The position numbers and the translations under genes were made by a program. A stretch of DNA of 64,000 bases from JBDRNO01 sp043811005 (GTDB lineage: Bacteria > Bacteroidota > Bacteroidia > NORP154), in assembly GCA_043811005.1 (NCBI GenBank), contig JBDRNO010000218.1, forward strand, positions 1-64,000. Reading direction: 5' to 3'. Shown piece after piece: positions 43,739 to 52,277 of this stretch. The notes below the pieces were generated by a model. The model was not told the origin of the DNA. It ran no database searches and saw only the letters and a program-made list of their open reading frames with translations. The first letter of the stretch is position 1. Each line of letters opens with the position of its first letter.

Positions 43739-44269
43739 TCATAAAAATATACTAAAATTCACCTCCCCATATCTCCTCTTCTCCAAAAAATGTTTATGTT
43801 TAGAAAAATCAGTCTTTTTTTTATGTTCAATGATCAGCCAGCCGTTATTTTTTAAGAGCTTATTATCAAACACCAATTCAGCGATCAGATCAATACCTTC
43901 CAATTCATAAGGGGGGTCAGCAAAGATAATGCCATAATGATCCTTACAATCTGCGAGGTATTTAAACGCATTGTTTTTAATAATGTTAATATTTTCAAAA
44001 CCCAATGCTAGTGTAATTTTCTTTATGAATTGTAAGCACTTATGGTTCACATCAACTGACGTAATGTCATTTGCCCCTCTCGATGCAAATTCATACGATA
44101 TATTTCCCGTCCCGGTAAAAAGGTCAAGGACATTTAAGCTCTCAAAATCGAAATAGTTGGACATGATATTAAACAAGCTCTCTTTTGCAAAGTCAGTTGT
44201 AGGGCGTACGGGAAGGTTTTTAGGAGGATTTATCCGCCTCCCTTTATGTGTTCCGCTTATGATCCGCAT
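43739..44269 (-). CDS. rsmD: 16S rRNA (guanine966-N2)-methyltransferase RsmD
   Basis: The enzyme methylates G966 of 16S rRNA on the 30S subunit. The 176-residue protein has the opening motif MRIISGTHKGRRINPP, RPTTDFAKESLFNIM, the SAM-binding VLDLFTGTGNISYEFASRGA and the catalytic DPPYELEG near 115-122. It lies upstream of coaD on the same strand, its most frequent neighbour. Confidence 0.95.
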   Translation of the reverse strand: MRIISGTHKGRRINPPKNLPVRPTTDFAKESLFNIMSNYFDFESLNVLDLFTGTGNISYEFASRGANDITSVDVNHKCLQFIKKITLALGFENINIIKNNAFKYLADCKDHYGIIFADPPYELEGIDLIAELVFDNKLLKNNGWLIIEHKKKTDFSKHKHFLEKRRYGEVNFSIFL

Positions 44270-44329
44270 AAGGTTAGCTAATTAATAGTATCGGAATTTC
44301 AATATTTAAACCCGATATGCTGTTAATTA

Positions 44330-44525
44330 ATCTTTTAAATTTAATAATCAGGTGCTGGGTGCTGGGTTCTGGGCACTGGGTTCCAGGTTGTTAGTTTTAT
44401 ACTCAAACTCTGTAACCAGTACATACCACCCAGCACACAGCAACCAGTATCCAGCAACATTATCTTATATATAATTAACTCAATTTAAAATATTTTTTTT
44501 AATCAATTTACAAAGTTATGTTATG
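44330..44525. repeat. About 190-base dispersed repeat, copy 2 (inverted)
   Basis: TTTAATAATCAGG, CTGGG runs, GGTTGTTAGTTTTATACTC, ACCACCCAG, CCAGCAACATTA, TTAACTCAATT, TTTTTTTTAATCAATT and ACAAAGTTATGTT occur in the same order as in the reverse complement of 33214-33405. It occupies most of the gap between rsmD and the M1 peptidase gene. Confidence 0.8.
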
Positions 44526-44543
44526 TATTAATGAATTAATTAA

Positions 44544-46223
44544 TTATCTTTTTCCAGGTTTTATTTCTTGGGTGATTATATAACCAAAATTTTCAATATC
44601 GAAATCAACTCTATCTTTAAATGGAAGATAATATTCCTGAAATACTCCAGTAGGATTTAATGAGATTAAACTATCATTAACACTTATTTTTACTTTCATT
44701 TTGAAATTATCCGGTACTTCTTTAGCCCACCTGTAATGCAATGTTCCTGCTTCATTATTTTCCGGATCAAACCAATACTCTAATACCGGAGGATTTATTT
44801 CTTTTAAGTAAAGGTCAAAATAAGGACTAAAATCTCTCCCGCTCTTTTCATTGAAAAAAGCAATAAATTCATCGGCAGTAATATTGCTTTTTGCGAATTC
44901 AATTTGAGCCGCCTTCAATATTTTAAAAAATAAATCATCATTTTCTAATTGCCTTCTTAAAGTATGCAATAAAGCAGCTCCTTTACTGTAAATGTCAAGA
45001 TCTTTGTAATTTACCCAGCTATTGTATCTGACACCACATGGCTTTAATACTGCTCTCTTATTTACTGTGCCATAAGTAAAAGACCTTACTAACTGGTTGT
45101 AATCTTCTTCGCCATACATCCTTTCAACTATCAACGCATCTAAATATTCTGCAAATCCTTCATGTAGCCACATATCGCAGTAATCAAAAGCGGTTAAATT
45201 ATTACCCCACCACTCATGTCCTAATTCATGTGCAAGGATAATGTCAATATCTCTCCAATTATTTTGATATTCACTTCCCATCGCTATAGCCGATTGGTGC
45301 TCCATAGCTGAAAAAGTAGATTCAACAAATTTACATCCATCGTTCCACCAGGGATAGACGCCAAATAATTCTTCCAAATGGTTCATGATCAACGGTGTTT
45401 GATCATAATACTTATTAGCTTTGAATTTATTGTAACTTAAAGCATATACCTGAATTTGCCTTTGGACACCTTCAATATCCACGTAATCCTTTTCAATCTT
45501 CACGAAATCACCCACATTAAAAGAAATATTGTAAACATTAATTGGATTTTTTACTGACCAGTGATATACTTTCTCGTTTTTATTTATACTTACACTATCT
45601 AATTTCCCATTTGCCACACCAACTAAGTCGTTTGGAACGCCAACATGAATAGAACAGCTATCAGGTTCATCATATAATAAGTCTTTACAGGGCATCATAA
45701 AATGAGGTCCAACTGCCTCAGTTTGAGAAGAGATCCAGGGCTTGTCATTTTCATCCCTCTTCCATTGTATCGGGCCTTCCTTTAACAGATTTACCGGCTT
45801 GCCTTGATACGAAATTTCAACCTCTATCAATTCGTTTAATTTTAAATCCTGATTGAATATCAGGAACAAAACATCTTTCTTCCGCTTCCATTTTTTTAAA
45901 GGATAACTGCTTTTAATATGATTGATCTTCAAATGTCTCTGTAAGTCTAACATAATACTATCTTGTCTTTCAACCACTTTAAATTGTAATTTCATTACAG
46001 CATTTATTGATTTCTCTACTGGATTTACACTTACATACCAATCATAATAGGTTATATCATAACATGACCTATAAGCATTAACCGAACCTTTGAATTCATC
46101 CCACTTTGAAAACCGGGGAAAGTGTGTCTTGGCAGAAGGTAAAAAATATTTAGTGAATGGAATATAATGACAAGATTGGAATATAATAAAGCAAAGAATA
46201 TAGATATAAAATTTCTTCTTCAT
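44544..46223 (-). CDS. M1-family aminopeptidase-like lipoprotein
   Basis: The 559-residue protein has a lipobox (IFQSC, cysteine 18), so it is probably anchored in the periplasm or on the surface. Gluzincin motifs are complete: an exopeptidase-like AMEHQSAIAMGS in place of GAMEN, HELGHEWWGNN near 331 and the distal glutamate in WLHEGFAEYLDAL. The C terminus is short compared with full M1 aminopeptidases, lacking the large helical domain. It probably removes residues from peptides outside the cytoplasm. No operon partner is evident. Confidence 0.9.
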   Translation of the reverse strand: MKKKFYIYILCFIIFQSCHYIPFTKYFLPSAKTHFPRFSKWDEFKGSVNAYRSCYDITYYDWYVSVNPVEKSINAVMKLQFKVVERQDSIMLDLQRHLKINHIKSSYPLKKWKRKKDVLFLIFNQDLKLNELIEVEISYQGKPVNLLKEGPIQWKRDENDKPWISSQTEAVGPHFMMPCKDLLYDEPDSCSIHVGVPNDLVGVANGKLDSVSINKNEKVYHWSVKNPINVYNISFNVGDFVKIEKDYVDIEGVQRQIQVYALSYNKFKANKYYDQTPLIMNHLEELFGVYPWWNDGCKFVESTFSAMEHQSAIAMGSEYQNNWRDIDIILAHELGHEWWGNNLTAFDYCDMWLHEGFAEYLDALIVERMYGEEDYNQLVRSFTYGTVNKRAVLKPCGVRYNSWVNYKDLDIYSKGAALLHTLRRQLENDDLFFKILKAAQIEFAKSNITADEFIAFFNEKSGRDFSPYFDLYLKEINPPVLEYWFDPENNEAGTLHYRWAKEVPDNFKMKVKISVNDSLISLNPTGVFQEYYLPFKDRVDFDIENFGYIITQEIKPGKR

Positions 46224-46321
46224 GAATCCATTCTTTTGGCTTTAATTGCTTGCAATGTCTCTGAATAAATAGCGTTTTAATGCTGTTTTAAACAAATCAA
46301 AAATAAATTACTTTTCCTTAA

Positions 46322-46396
46322 ACTCTTCCAGGTCGGCGACTCTGGAAGGTTTAATAAAAAAAACGACCTTCCAGAGTCCGAAGGACCTGGAAGAGT
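46322..46396. repeat. MITE-like inverted repeat, CTCTTCCAGGTC type
   Basis: ACTCTTCCAGGTC and GACTCTGGAAGGT on the left pair exactly with ACCTTCCAGAGTC and GACCTGGAAGAGT on the right, giving two 13-base perfect stems around an A-rich centre. It lies between DUF3822 and the peptidase gene. There is no coding potential. Confidence 0.82.
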
Positions 46397-46441
46397 CGAA
46401 AACTCCTATATTAAAAATCTGTGTAACCGTTGATAATCTCT

Positions 46442-47356
46442 TTAATCTGTGTTCAACAAATACTGACTGAAAAGGTTATAATAAAAATGTTTTGGTGTAT
46501 CATTGAACAGGTAGCTATACTCAAAACTGTCGCTCCTTTCCCCTAAGCTAATATTCCTGATATACTTGTAAAGCAATGAATAATGATCGGAATTTTTTTC
46601 TATTTCCCCAATCAATACTAATTCCTGGTTTTCGGGATTTAATTGAAGCTGTTCGCAAACAAATAGAATGTAATAAACAAAGTCCTCTTTTGTCTGATAG
46701 TCAAATGAATTAAAGAGTATCAGGTTTTTGCCATCTAATACCACAACATCAAAGTGAGAATCACGGAAATGAATGATCAGCTTTTTATCATTGTGGTTTT
46801 TATATTGGATCAACAGCCCTTCAATCAGTGAACTTGAATGATGGAATATACTAACACCAGGAAATGCATTTTTTAATGTACTATCAACGCATTGTGGCAG
46901 AATGTACAGGTTTAGTGAGTCCAGATTACTCAATTTATCAGCAGCAACTTTTTCATCCTTATCAATGGAATGATTAAAGCCCAGGTAATCTTCCTCGTTA
47001 GATTTTTCAAATAATGGAGTTGGGATTAATGTTGATCTGTTATGTACTATTAATGCACTTGCCGATTTATATCTCATTTGCAGCAAGTCATTTTTTTGGA
47101 TCAATTTGTCGAGTATAACGCATAGAGAAACGGAATTTTGAATCCTTTCAAAATGCCAGGACTCCAAGCCAATATATTTATTGCGTTTGGTATTGAGTAT
47201 ACAAAAAGAAAATCCCTCCAAACCGAGTTGAAGGGACAGATGATATTGTGATAACAAATTTTTATCAAATGATTCGTCAATAAGACTTATGGCTGGGTGC
47301 TGGGTGCTTGTTACTGGGTGCTTGTTACTGGGTGCTTGGTGCTGGTTAATAGTCAC
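46442..47356 (-). CDS. DUF3822 family protein, start inside tandem repeats
   Basis: The 304-residue protein follows the DUF3822 pattern from ISLIDESFDKNLLSQYHLSLQ onward: an actin-like ATPase-type fold with FPGVSIFHHSSSLIEGLL and LLYKYIRNISLG. The function is unknown to me; it regularly accompanies rsmD and coaD. The only in-frame start before that motif is a GTG at 47356. It lies in a tandem repeat, so that about 23 residues of repeat (NQHQAPSNKHPVTSTQHPA) would precede the normal sequence. Either translation starts in the repeat or at a non-standard codon close to ISLIDES. Confidence 0.8.
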   Translation of the reverse strand: MTINQHQAPSNKHPVTSTQHPAISLIDESFDKNLLSQYHLSLQLGLEGFSFCILNTKRNKYIGLESWHFERIQNSVSLCVILDKLIQKNDLLQMRYKSASALIVHNRSTLIPTPLFEKSNEEDYLGFNHSIDKDEKVAADKLSNLDSLNLYILPQCVDSTLKNAFPGVSIFHHSSSLIEGLLIQYKNHNDKKLIIHFRDSHFDVVVLDGKNLILFNSFDYQTKEDFVYYILFVCEQLQLNPENQELVLIGEIEKNSDHYSLLYKYIRNISLGERSDSFEYSYLFNDTPKHFYYNLFSQYLLNTD

Positions 47357-47478
47357 TGTTTGCTGGTTACTGGTTGCTGTTTGCTGGTTACTGGTTGCTG
47401 GATGCTGGTCACTGGTTGCTGGATGCTGGTTGCTGGTTGCTGGTTACTGGTTGCTGGATGCTGGTCACTGGTTGCTGG
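47287..47478. repeat. Tandem CTGGTTGCTGG array
   Basis: About 190 bases of degenerate repeats built from CTGGTTGCTGG, CTGGTTACTGG, CTGGGTGCTTG and CTGGATGCTGG. The same words make up the arms of dispersed repeats at 27.3, 33.3, 44.4 and 51.8 kb. The array overlaps the 5' end of the DUF3822 gene. Confidence 0.85.
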
Positions 47479-47827
47479 TTTAACCTGTGAAATTTGAGTT
47501 GCGAAGCGAATATTTCACTAGGATTACTTGATATTGGATATTAGATGTTTGATATTCTTATAACACCGATTACACCGATTTTAATGATTACACAGATTTG
47601 TCATTGTCAATTGCCTACTGCTTACTGGTTGCATGGTTGTTTGATAGTTTTTATTGCTTACTGCTTATTGTATCCGAACAATCCCCGCTTCTCCGTTTCG
47701 CCCACTCTCCGATTCCAAATTTCAATAATTGCCAACTGCCTACTGTCAACTGCATACTTATCGCTGGGCACCAGTCAATTAATGTAATTTTTTACCAATA
47801 ATCTTTAATCAACAATCTGTAATCAAT
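47479..47827. other. Gene-free repeat-rich stretch
   Basis: About 350 bases with no credible gene. It contains GATATTGGATATTAGATG words, ACACCGATTACACCGATT, GATTACACAGATTT and several GCCAACTGCCTACTG-type words (47605-47760), i.e. fragments of at least four dispersed repeat families lying side by side. Confidence 0.7.
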
Positions 47828-48439
47828 TTATTCTCCCCAGTTACCACTTGTTGAGGGTTCTTCCATGGATCCTACCTTTAATCCATCGTTCAGGTCAATA
47901 TCTTCGTTTTTCATGTCTAAACCCTGGTAAATAACTCCATAACTTGCAAAAACTTCAAACACCTTAACTCTTACCTTTCCTTTTTCTACTTCTCCTGCCC
48001 GAATCCTGAATTTCTCACCCCTTCCAAATGGTATACGGGGCAACGAGTCAATATGGAACGAAGCCAAATGATCTTGCAGGTAATTTGAGGAAAAAATGGA
48101 ATCTTTAACATTAATATATGATGTGTCTCTTGTCACAATGCCCATTTGAACTGCTTCTTCTTCACTTAATGTATCAGGCACGGTACCTACTGCCATAATT
48201 AGAGGAAAAGAATCATTCTTAACAAAATAAAGGAGAGAATCAAAATTGTCTGCATAAAAGTCATTTACCATTTTAAAAGCGATTTGAGCGGTTCTGATAT
48301 CTTTTAACCGTTCGATAACAAAATCCCGTCTGTGCATTGTTTCCTTTTCAAATTTGATTTTACTGGCTATACTGTCATAAACGAAATATAATAAAACGAT
48401 TATTATTAGCCACAATACGATTTTGAGGATTGGTTTCAT
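47828..48439 (-). CDS. Conserved membrane-anchored protein of unknown function
   Basis: The 203-residue protein has one N-terminal membrane segment (ILKIVLWLIIIVLLYFVYDSI) and a soluble part starting RRDFVIERLKDIRTAQIAFK, which resembles the helical start of pilin-like or type II secretion pseudopilins, then beta-strand sequence (GEKFRIRAGEVEKGKVRVKVFE). It stands before DUF3822 on the same strand, a frequent arrangement in the phylum as I remember it. No function can be assigned. Confidence 0.7.
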   Translation of the reverse strand: MKPILKIVLWLIIIVLLYFVYDSIASKIKFEKETMHRRDFVIERLKDIRTAQIAFKMVNDFYADNFDSLLYFVKNDSFPLIMAVGTVPDTLSEEEAVQMGIVTRDTSYINVKDSIFSSNYLQDHLASFHIDSLPRIPFGRGEKFRIRAGEVEKGKVRVKVFEVFASYGVIYQGLDMKNEDIDLNDGLKVGSMEEPSTSGNWGE

Positions 48440-48609
48440 GTTTTTTTGTATTTTTATTAAGATTGCAAAATTATAAGTTTTTTTGATTCATCAACAAATT
48501 TTGAGTAATATCTTAAACGTATCAGAATTTACTCACTATATTGTTTATTTTTAAGAGTACAACAATTTTACAATTTTGTAGTTATTATTCCTAACGCAGC
48601 AAAAGAATA

Positions 48610-49746
48610 ATGAATAAATTAAAAAATATAAATTTTTTACACCGTTATTCAACAGGGTTAATACTTTTTACCCCGTCATTAGACAGGGCTTTGCTTTTCT
48701 GCTTTCTACTTTTTACTTTATCCCAAGAACCCGGGATCGCCCAGATAGGAGGTAATAACACTTATGGATTTCTAAACCTGGTGACATCTGCAAGGGTCTC
48801 GGCTTTGGGGGGAAACGCAATATCAATAAAAGACGGGGATTTGAACCTCGCCTGGCACAATCCATCCTTACTGGATAGCAATATGCACAATCATCTTGCA
48901 TTGAATTTTGTAGATTATTTCTCTGATATTAATTACGGCTCTGTAATTTATTCCAAAACTTATGAGAAGTATGGGAGTTTTAGTGCCGGTGCTCATTATA
49001 TTCATTATGGAACATTCATTGAAGCAGATGAAACGGGCAGGATCATTAAAGAATTCACAGCAGATGATTATGCTTTAATTATCGGATGGGGGAAAAATGT
49101 AGTCCCTAAGAACTACTCTGGAAATTCAGTATTTTCAATCGGAGCAAATCTGAAGATGATATTTTCCATGCTTGAACAATACACTTCTTTTGGAGCAGCC
49201 CTTGATTTGTCAGGCACCTATCATAATGCCGGCAGAGGACTTACTGTAACAACAGTTGTTAAAAATGCAGGAATACAATTGAAAGGATACAATAAAAAAA
49301 ACAGGGAACCATTACCTTTTGAAATTCAACTGGGTATTTCAAAAAAACTTAAACATGCACCATTCCGGCTATTAGTCGTTGCCCAACACCTTGAAAAATG
49401 GGACATGACATATAAATACCCAAATAGCTCTGTTCCCGATATTGATCCCATAACCAATGAAGAGATCAAAGAAGAGAAAAGGACCGGGGATAAGCTTATG
49501 CGTCACTTTATCATTGGAGGAGAATTCCTTATCACTAAAAACTTTCACCTCCGGGCTGGCTATAATTACCAGCGCAGAAAAGAGCTACAGGTCTCAACAA
49601 GAACTGCATTAACAGGATTTTCAGGGGGATTTAGCTTTAAGGTTTATAAATTCAATATTGGCTATGCAAGAGCATCATATCACCTGGTTGGTGGTCCTAA
49701 TTACTTTACTATTACTACAAATTTATCGGAGTTTTATACGAAATGA
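48610..49746 (+). CDS. porQ: Type IX secretion system protein PorQ
   Basis: PorQ is an outer-membrane beta-barrel of the type IX system, linked to attachment of A-LPS to cargo. The 378-residue protein has a signal segment, then the typical YGFLNLVTSARVSALGG and DLNLAWHNPSLLDSNMHNHL motifs and an aromatic-ended barrel to the C terminus (YFTITTNLSEFY). The signal peptide is unusually long (about 40 residues). The 4-base overlap with cmk on the same strand indicates cotranscription, a known porQ-cmk arrangement. Confidence 0.9.
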   Translation: MNKLKNINFLHRYSTGLILFTPSLDRALLFCFLLFTLSQEPGIAQIGGNNTYGFLNLVTSARVSALGGNAISIKDGDLNLAWHNPSLLDSNMHNHLALNFVDYFSDINYGSVIYSKTYEKYGSFSAGAHYIHYGTFIEADETGRIIKEFTADDYALIIGWGKNVVPKNYSGNSVFSIGANLKMIFSMLEQYTSFGAALDLSGTYHNAGRGLTVTTVVKNAGIQLKGYNKKNREPLPFEIQLGISKKLKHAPFRLLVVAQHLEKWDMTYKYPNSSVPDIDPITNEEIKEEKRTGDKLMRHFIIGGEFLITKNFHLRAGYNYQRRKELQVSTRTALTGFSGGFSFKVYKFNIGYARASYHLVGGPNYFTITTNLSEFYTK

Positions 49747-50429
49747 AAAAAATTACAATCGCGATAGACGGTCACTCATCCTGTGGAAAAAGCACTCTTG
49801 CCAAGGATATGGCAAATCGGCTTGGCTATGCTTATATTGATACGGGAGCAATGTACCGGGCTTTTACGCTATATTGTTTGAGGAATAAGATCATTGCTGA
49901 TGAAAATATTAATATTAACAAAATCGATGAAGCTCTCAAAAACATAAACATCTTTTTTAGACACAATCCTGATACAAATATTTCCGAGACTTACCTGAAT
50001 GGGGAAAATATTGAAAACGCGATCCGGCAAATGCCGGTATCGGAAATTGTTTCTAAAATAAGTGAGATTAAAGAAGTACGGCAAAAAATGGTAAGCATTC
50101 AGCAGGAAATGGGTAAAAAAAAAGGAGTTGTTATGGAAGGAAGGGATATTGGCACGGTTGTGTTTCCCAATGCTGAGATGAAATTTTTCATGACCGCTGA
50201 TATTGATGTTCGCGCTAAAAGAAGATATGAGGAGCTAATAGCTAAAGGTTTGGATGTAACCTTTAATCAAGTGAAAAAAAATCTCCAAAAAAGGGATGAG
50301 AAAGATTCACACAGGGAAGAAAGCCCATTAGTTCAGGCAAAGGATGCTATTGTCTTAGACAGCACCAACATTAATCAGCAGCAGCAATTGGAATTTGCTT
50401 TGAAGTTGGTTGATTCGTTGATCGGTTGA
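49743..50429 (+). CDS. cmk: Cytidylate kinase
   Basis: The enzyme phosphorylates CMP and dCMP in the cytoplasm. The 228-residue protein has the P-loop GHSSCGKST near 8-17, YIDTGAMYRAFTLYCL, GRDIGTVVFPNA and the C-terminal DAIVLDSTNI motif. It overlaps porQ by four bases. With pyrE, pyrR and pyrB it makes this segment rich in pyrimidine synthesis genes. Confidence 0.96.
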   Translation: MKKITIAIDGHSSCGKSTLAKDMANRLGYAYIDTGAMYRAFTLYCLRNKIIADENININKIDEALKNINIFFRHNPDTNISETYLNGENIENAIRQMPVSEIVSKISEIKEVRQKMVSIQQEMGKKKGVVMEGRDIGTVVFPNAEMKFFMTADIDVRAKRRYEELIAKGLDVTFNQVKKNLQKRDEKDSHREESPLVQAKDAIVLDSTNINQQQQLEFALKLVDSLIG

Positions 50430-50455
50430 TTGCTTTACGTTAATATTAGTTTTAT

Positions 50456-51759
50456 TCAAAAGCATGAACTTTTTTCTTTTTCCTTATTTTTAATTTCCCA
50501 AAAATACCAATCCCTCAATCCCCATAATCCTTTAATCCCCCAATCCCCCAAAACATCATCAACACTTTTTGCATCTTCAAAAAAAGAGAGAATTTGCTGC
50601 AATACTTCATCAACGGTTGCATCGGGGCAGGATGCTCCGCTGGTGAGGATAATATCAACGTGTTGCTTTTTAGGCAGAAAATCCTTTGTTTCCTTCATCT
50701 TATCGTTGCGATGATCATAATGCCGTATCAGATTTCCCGAAAGGATCTCTTTAGCAGATGAAATATAGTATGTTTTTCCGGTGTACCGTGATTCGCATAA
50801 TTCAACAAGATGTGATGTGTTAGAACTGTTGTATCCCCCAACCACAATTGCCATATCTACTTGCAGCTTTAATAAACCGCGGGTGGCTTCCTGGCTATCA
50901 TTGGTTGCATAGCAGAGGGTATCCCTTGTGTCGGCAAAATGGCTTTTCATATCCTTCATGCCATATTTCCCGATCATAGTGCTTTTTAGAAAGGTTGCTA
51001 TCTCTTTAGTCTCAGTAGCGAGCATTGTTGTTTGATTAACCACACCTATCCTTTTAAAGTCCTTTGATGCATCAAACCCATCTGAGAACCTACCTTAAAA
51101 AGGGTGTGAAATTCATTAACATCTGTTTTACCTGAGATTATTCCTGCTAATTCCTTTGCTTCATCCAAATTTTTTATAATTAATGACGGAGCATTTATAG
51201 TGCTGTGCGAAAAGGTTGCCTTGGTTTCTTCATGGTTGTGCTTGCCGTGAATTATTATGGTATAATTGTCTTTCCCGAGCTTTTCAGACCTGTTCCACAC
51301 CTTTTCTACAAAAGGACAGGTTGTGTCGTACTTACGCGTGTTTATTCCAATATCTTTGAGCTTTTTTTCTGTTTCCGGCGTTGTTCCGAAGGCGGGAATT
51401 ATCACTATATCACCGGGTTTAAGCTCATCCCATTCAACAAACTGATTGCCTTCTGTATCCATAATAAATTTGATCCCCCTTTGTTGCAGGTCACTGTTAA
51501 CATCGGGATTGTGTATCATCTGGCTTAGGAGGAATATTCTTTTGCCTGGATTCTCTTCAAGCGCCTGGTATGATATCTCAATTGCATTCTCTACACCGAA
51601 GCAGAAACCGAAGTGACGCGCTATAAAAAACCTCACCACACCAAAATCCATTACAGTAGGAGAAAAATCCTTTTTCCTCGGATCCTGCTGCCTTCGCATT
51701 TCCTTTATTCTTGAAATTACAGAACTTCTATAAAATACAGGGATTTTGAATGCTTTCAT
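50456..51759 (-). pseudogene. ispH: 4-hydroxy-3-methylbut-2-enyl diphosphate reductase, frameshifted
   Basis: IspH makes isopentenyl and dimethylallyl diphosphate at the end of the MEP route. The first frame (51759-51046) has the N-terminal iron-sulfur cysteine in FGFCFGVENA (C53) and the second in TTCPFVEKVW (C148). The second frame (open to at least 51089, ending at 50456) has RFSDGFD, IGVVNQTTMLATET and the third cysteine in TSGASCPDATVDEV. The reading changes frame near 51090-51106 at a run of A on the plus strand, and one extra base would join the parts. Because IspH is normally essential, a sequencing error or natural read-through should be considered before calling it dead. The last 25-30 residues (DWGIKGLWGLRDWYF) come from a CAATCCCTCAATCCC repeat. 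Confidence 0.88.
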
Positions 51760-52277
51760 ATTAACTGGTTGCTGGATACTAGATGCTGGATATTAGATAT
51801 TTGTTATTGTCATTGTTAATTGTCTACTGTCAACTGCCTGCTTTCAACTGGATTCTGGTTAAGTTGAAATATCAAACAGGACAAAGTTAATTATAAATTC
51901 GTCATATTATTTCAAACCGGTTGGTGTAAATCTCATAGGAAGTTCTTTTATGTTGAATAAGACTTTTTACGCTTCAATTTTCATTAGCTGGACAAACTGT
52001 TTCGGTTTACGTTGGGAATAATCCAGGTTAATATCATCCATCTCCCATCAACCATCTCACATCTCACATCAAATATATTCCATCGAATATTCCATCATAA
52101 ATTTTTCCTTTCCACAATAAAATTATATCTTTACACCCGCTTTTTGAAAAAGCATGAGACAAAAAACTGTTTTCGCCCATTTCCCTGTCCTTTATGAAAC
52201 AGGGAATATGCAGTTAATGTTAAACCCCTTCTGTAACTGGCGATATTGCAGGATACAAAATTTACCATGTAATATAT
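51760..52277. other. Gene-free divergent region between ispH and rpsA
   Basis: The first 100 bases hold repeat words CTGGATACTAGATGCTGG, TTAGATATTTG and GTCTACTGTCAACTGCCTG. The middle has CATCTCCCATCAACCATC words. The last 150 bases are the likely rpsA leader, with a near-consensus TATCTTTA at 52126-52133 and an 8-pair hairpin. Confidence 0.6.
52181..52206 (+). promoter_or_regulatory. Hairpin in the rpsA leader
   Basis: TTCCCTGT (52181-52188) and ACAGGGAA (52199-52206) form a perfect 8-pair stem with a 10-base loop, about 72 bases before the rpsA start. It is a candidate site for feedback control of S1, inferred only from position. Confidence 0.45.

Noticed and set aside
47289..47497. Tryptophan-rich ORFs on the plus strand (WLLVAGCW type)
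   Set aside because: They are translations of the tandem CTGGTTGCTGG array. Several overlapping frames stay open because the repeat lacks stops.
51090..51106. Programmed frameshift in ispH
   Set aside because: No convincing slippery heptamer and no known precedent in this gene. A sequence error or mutation is simpler.
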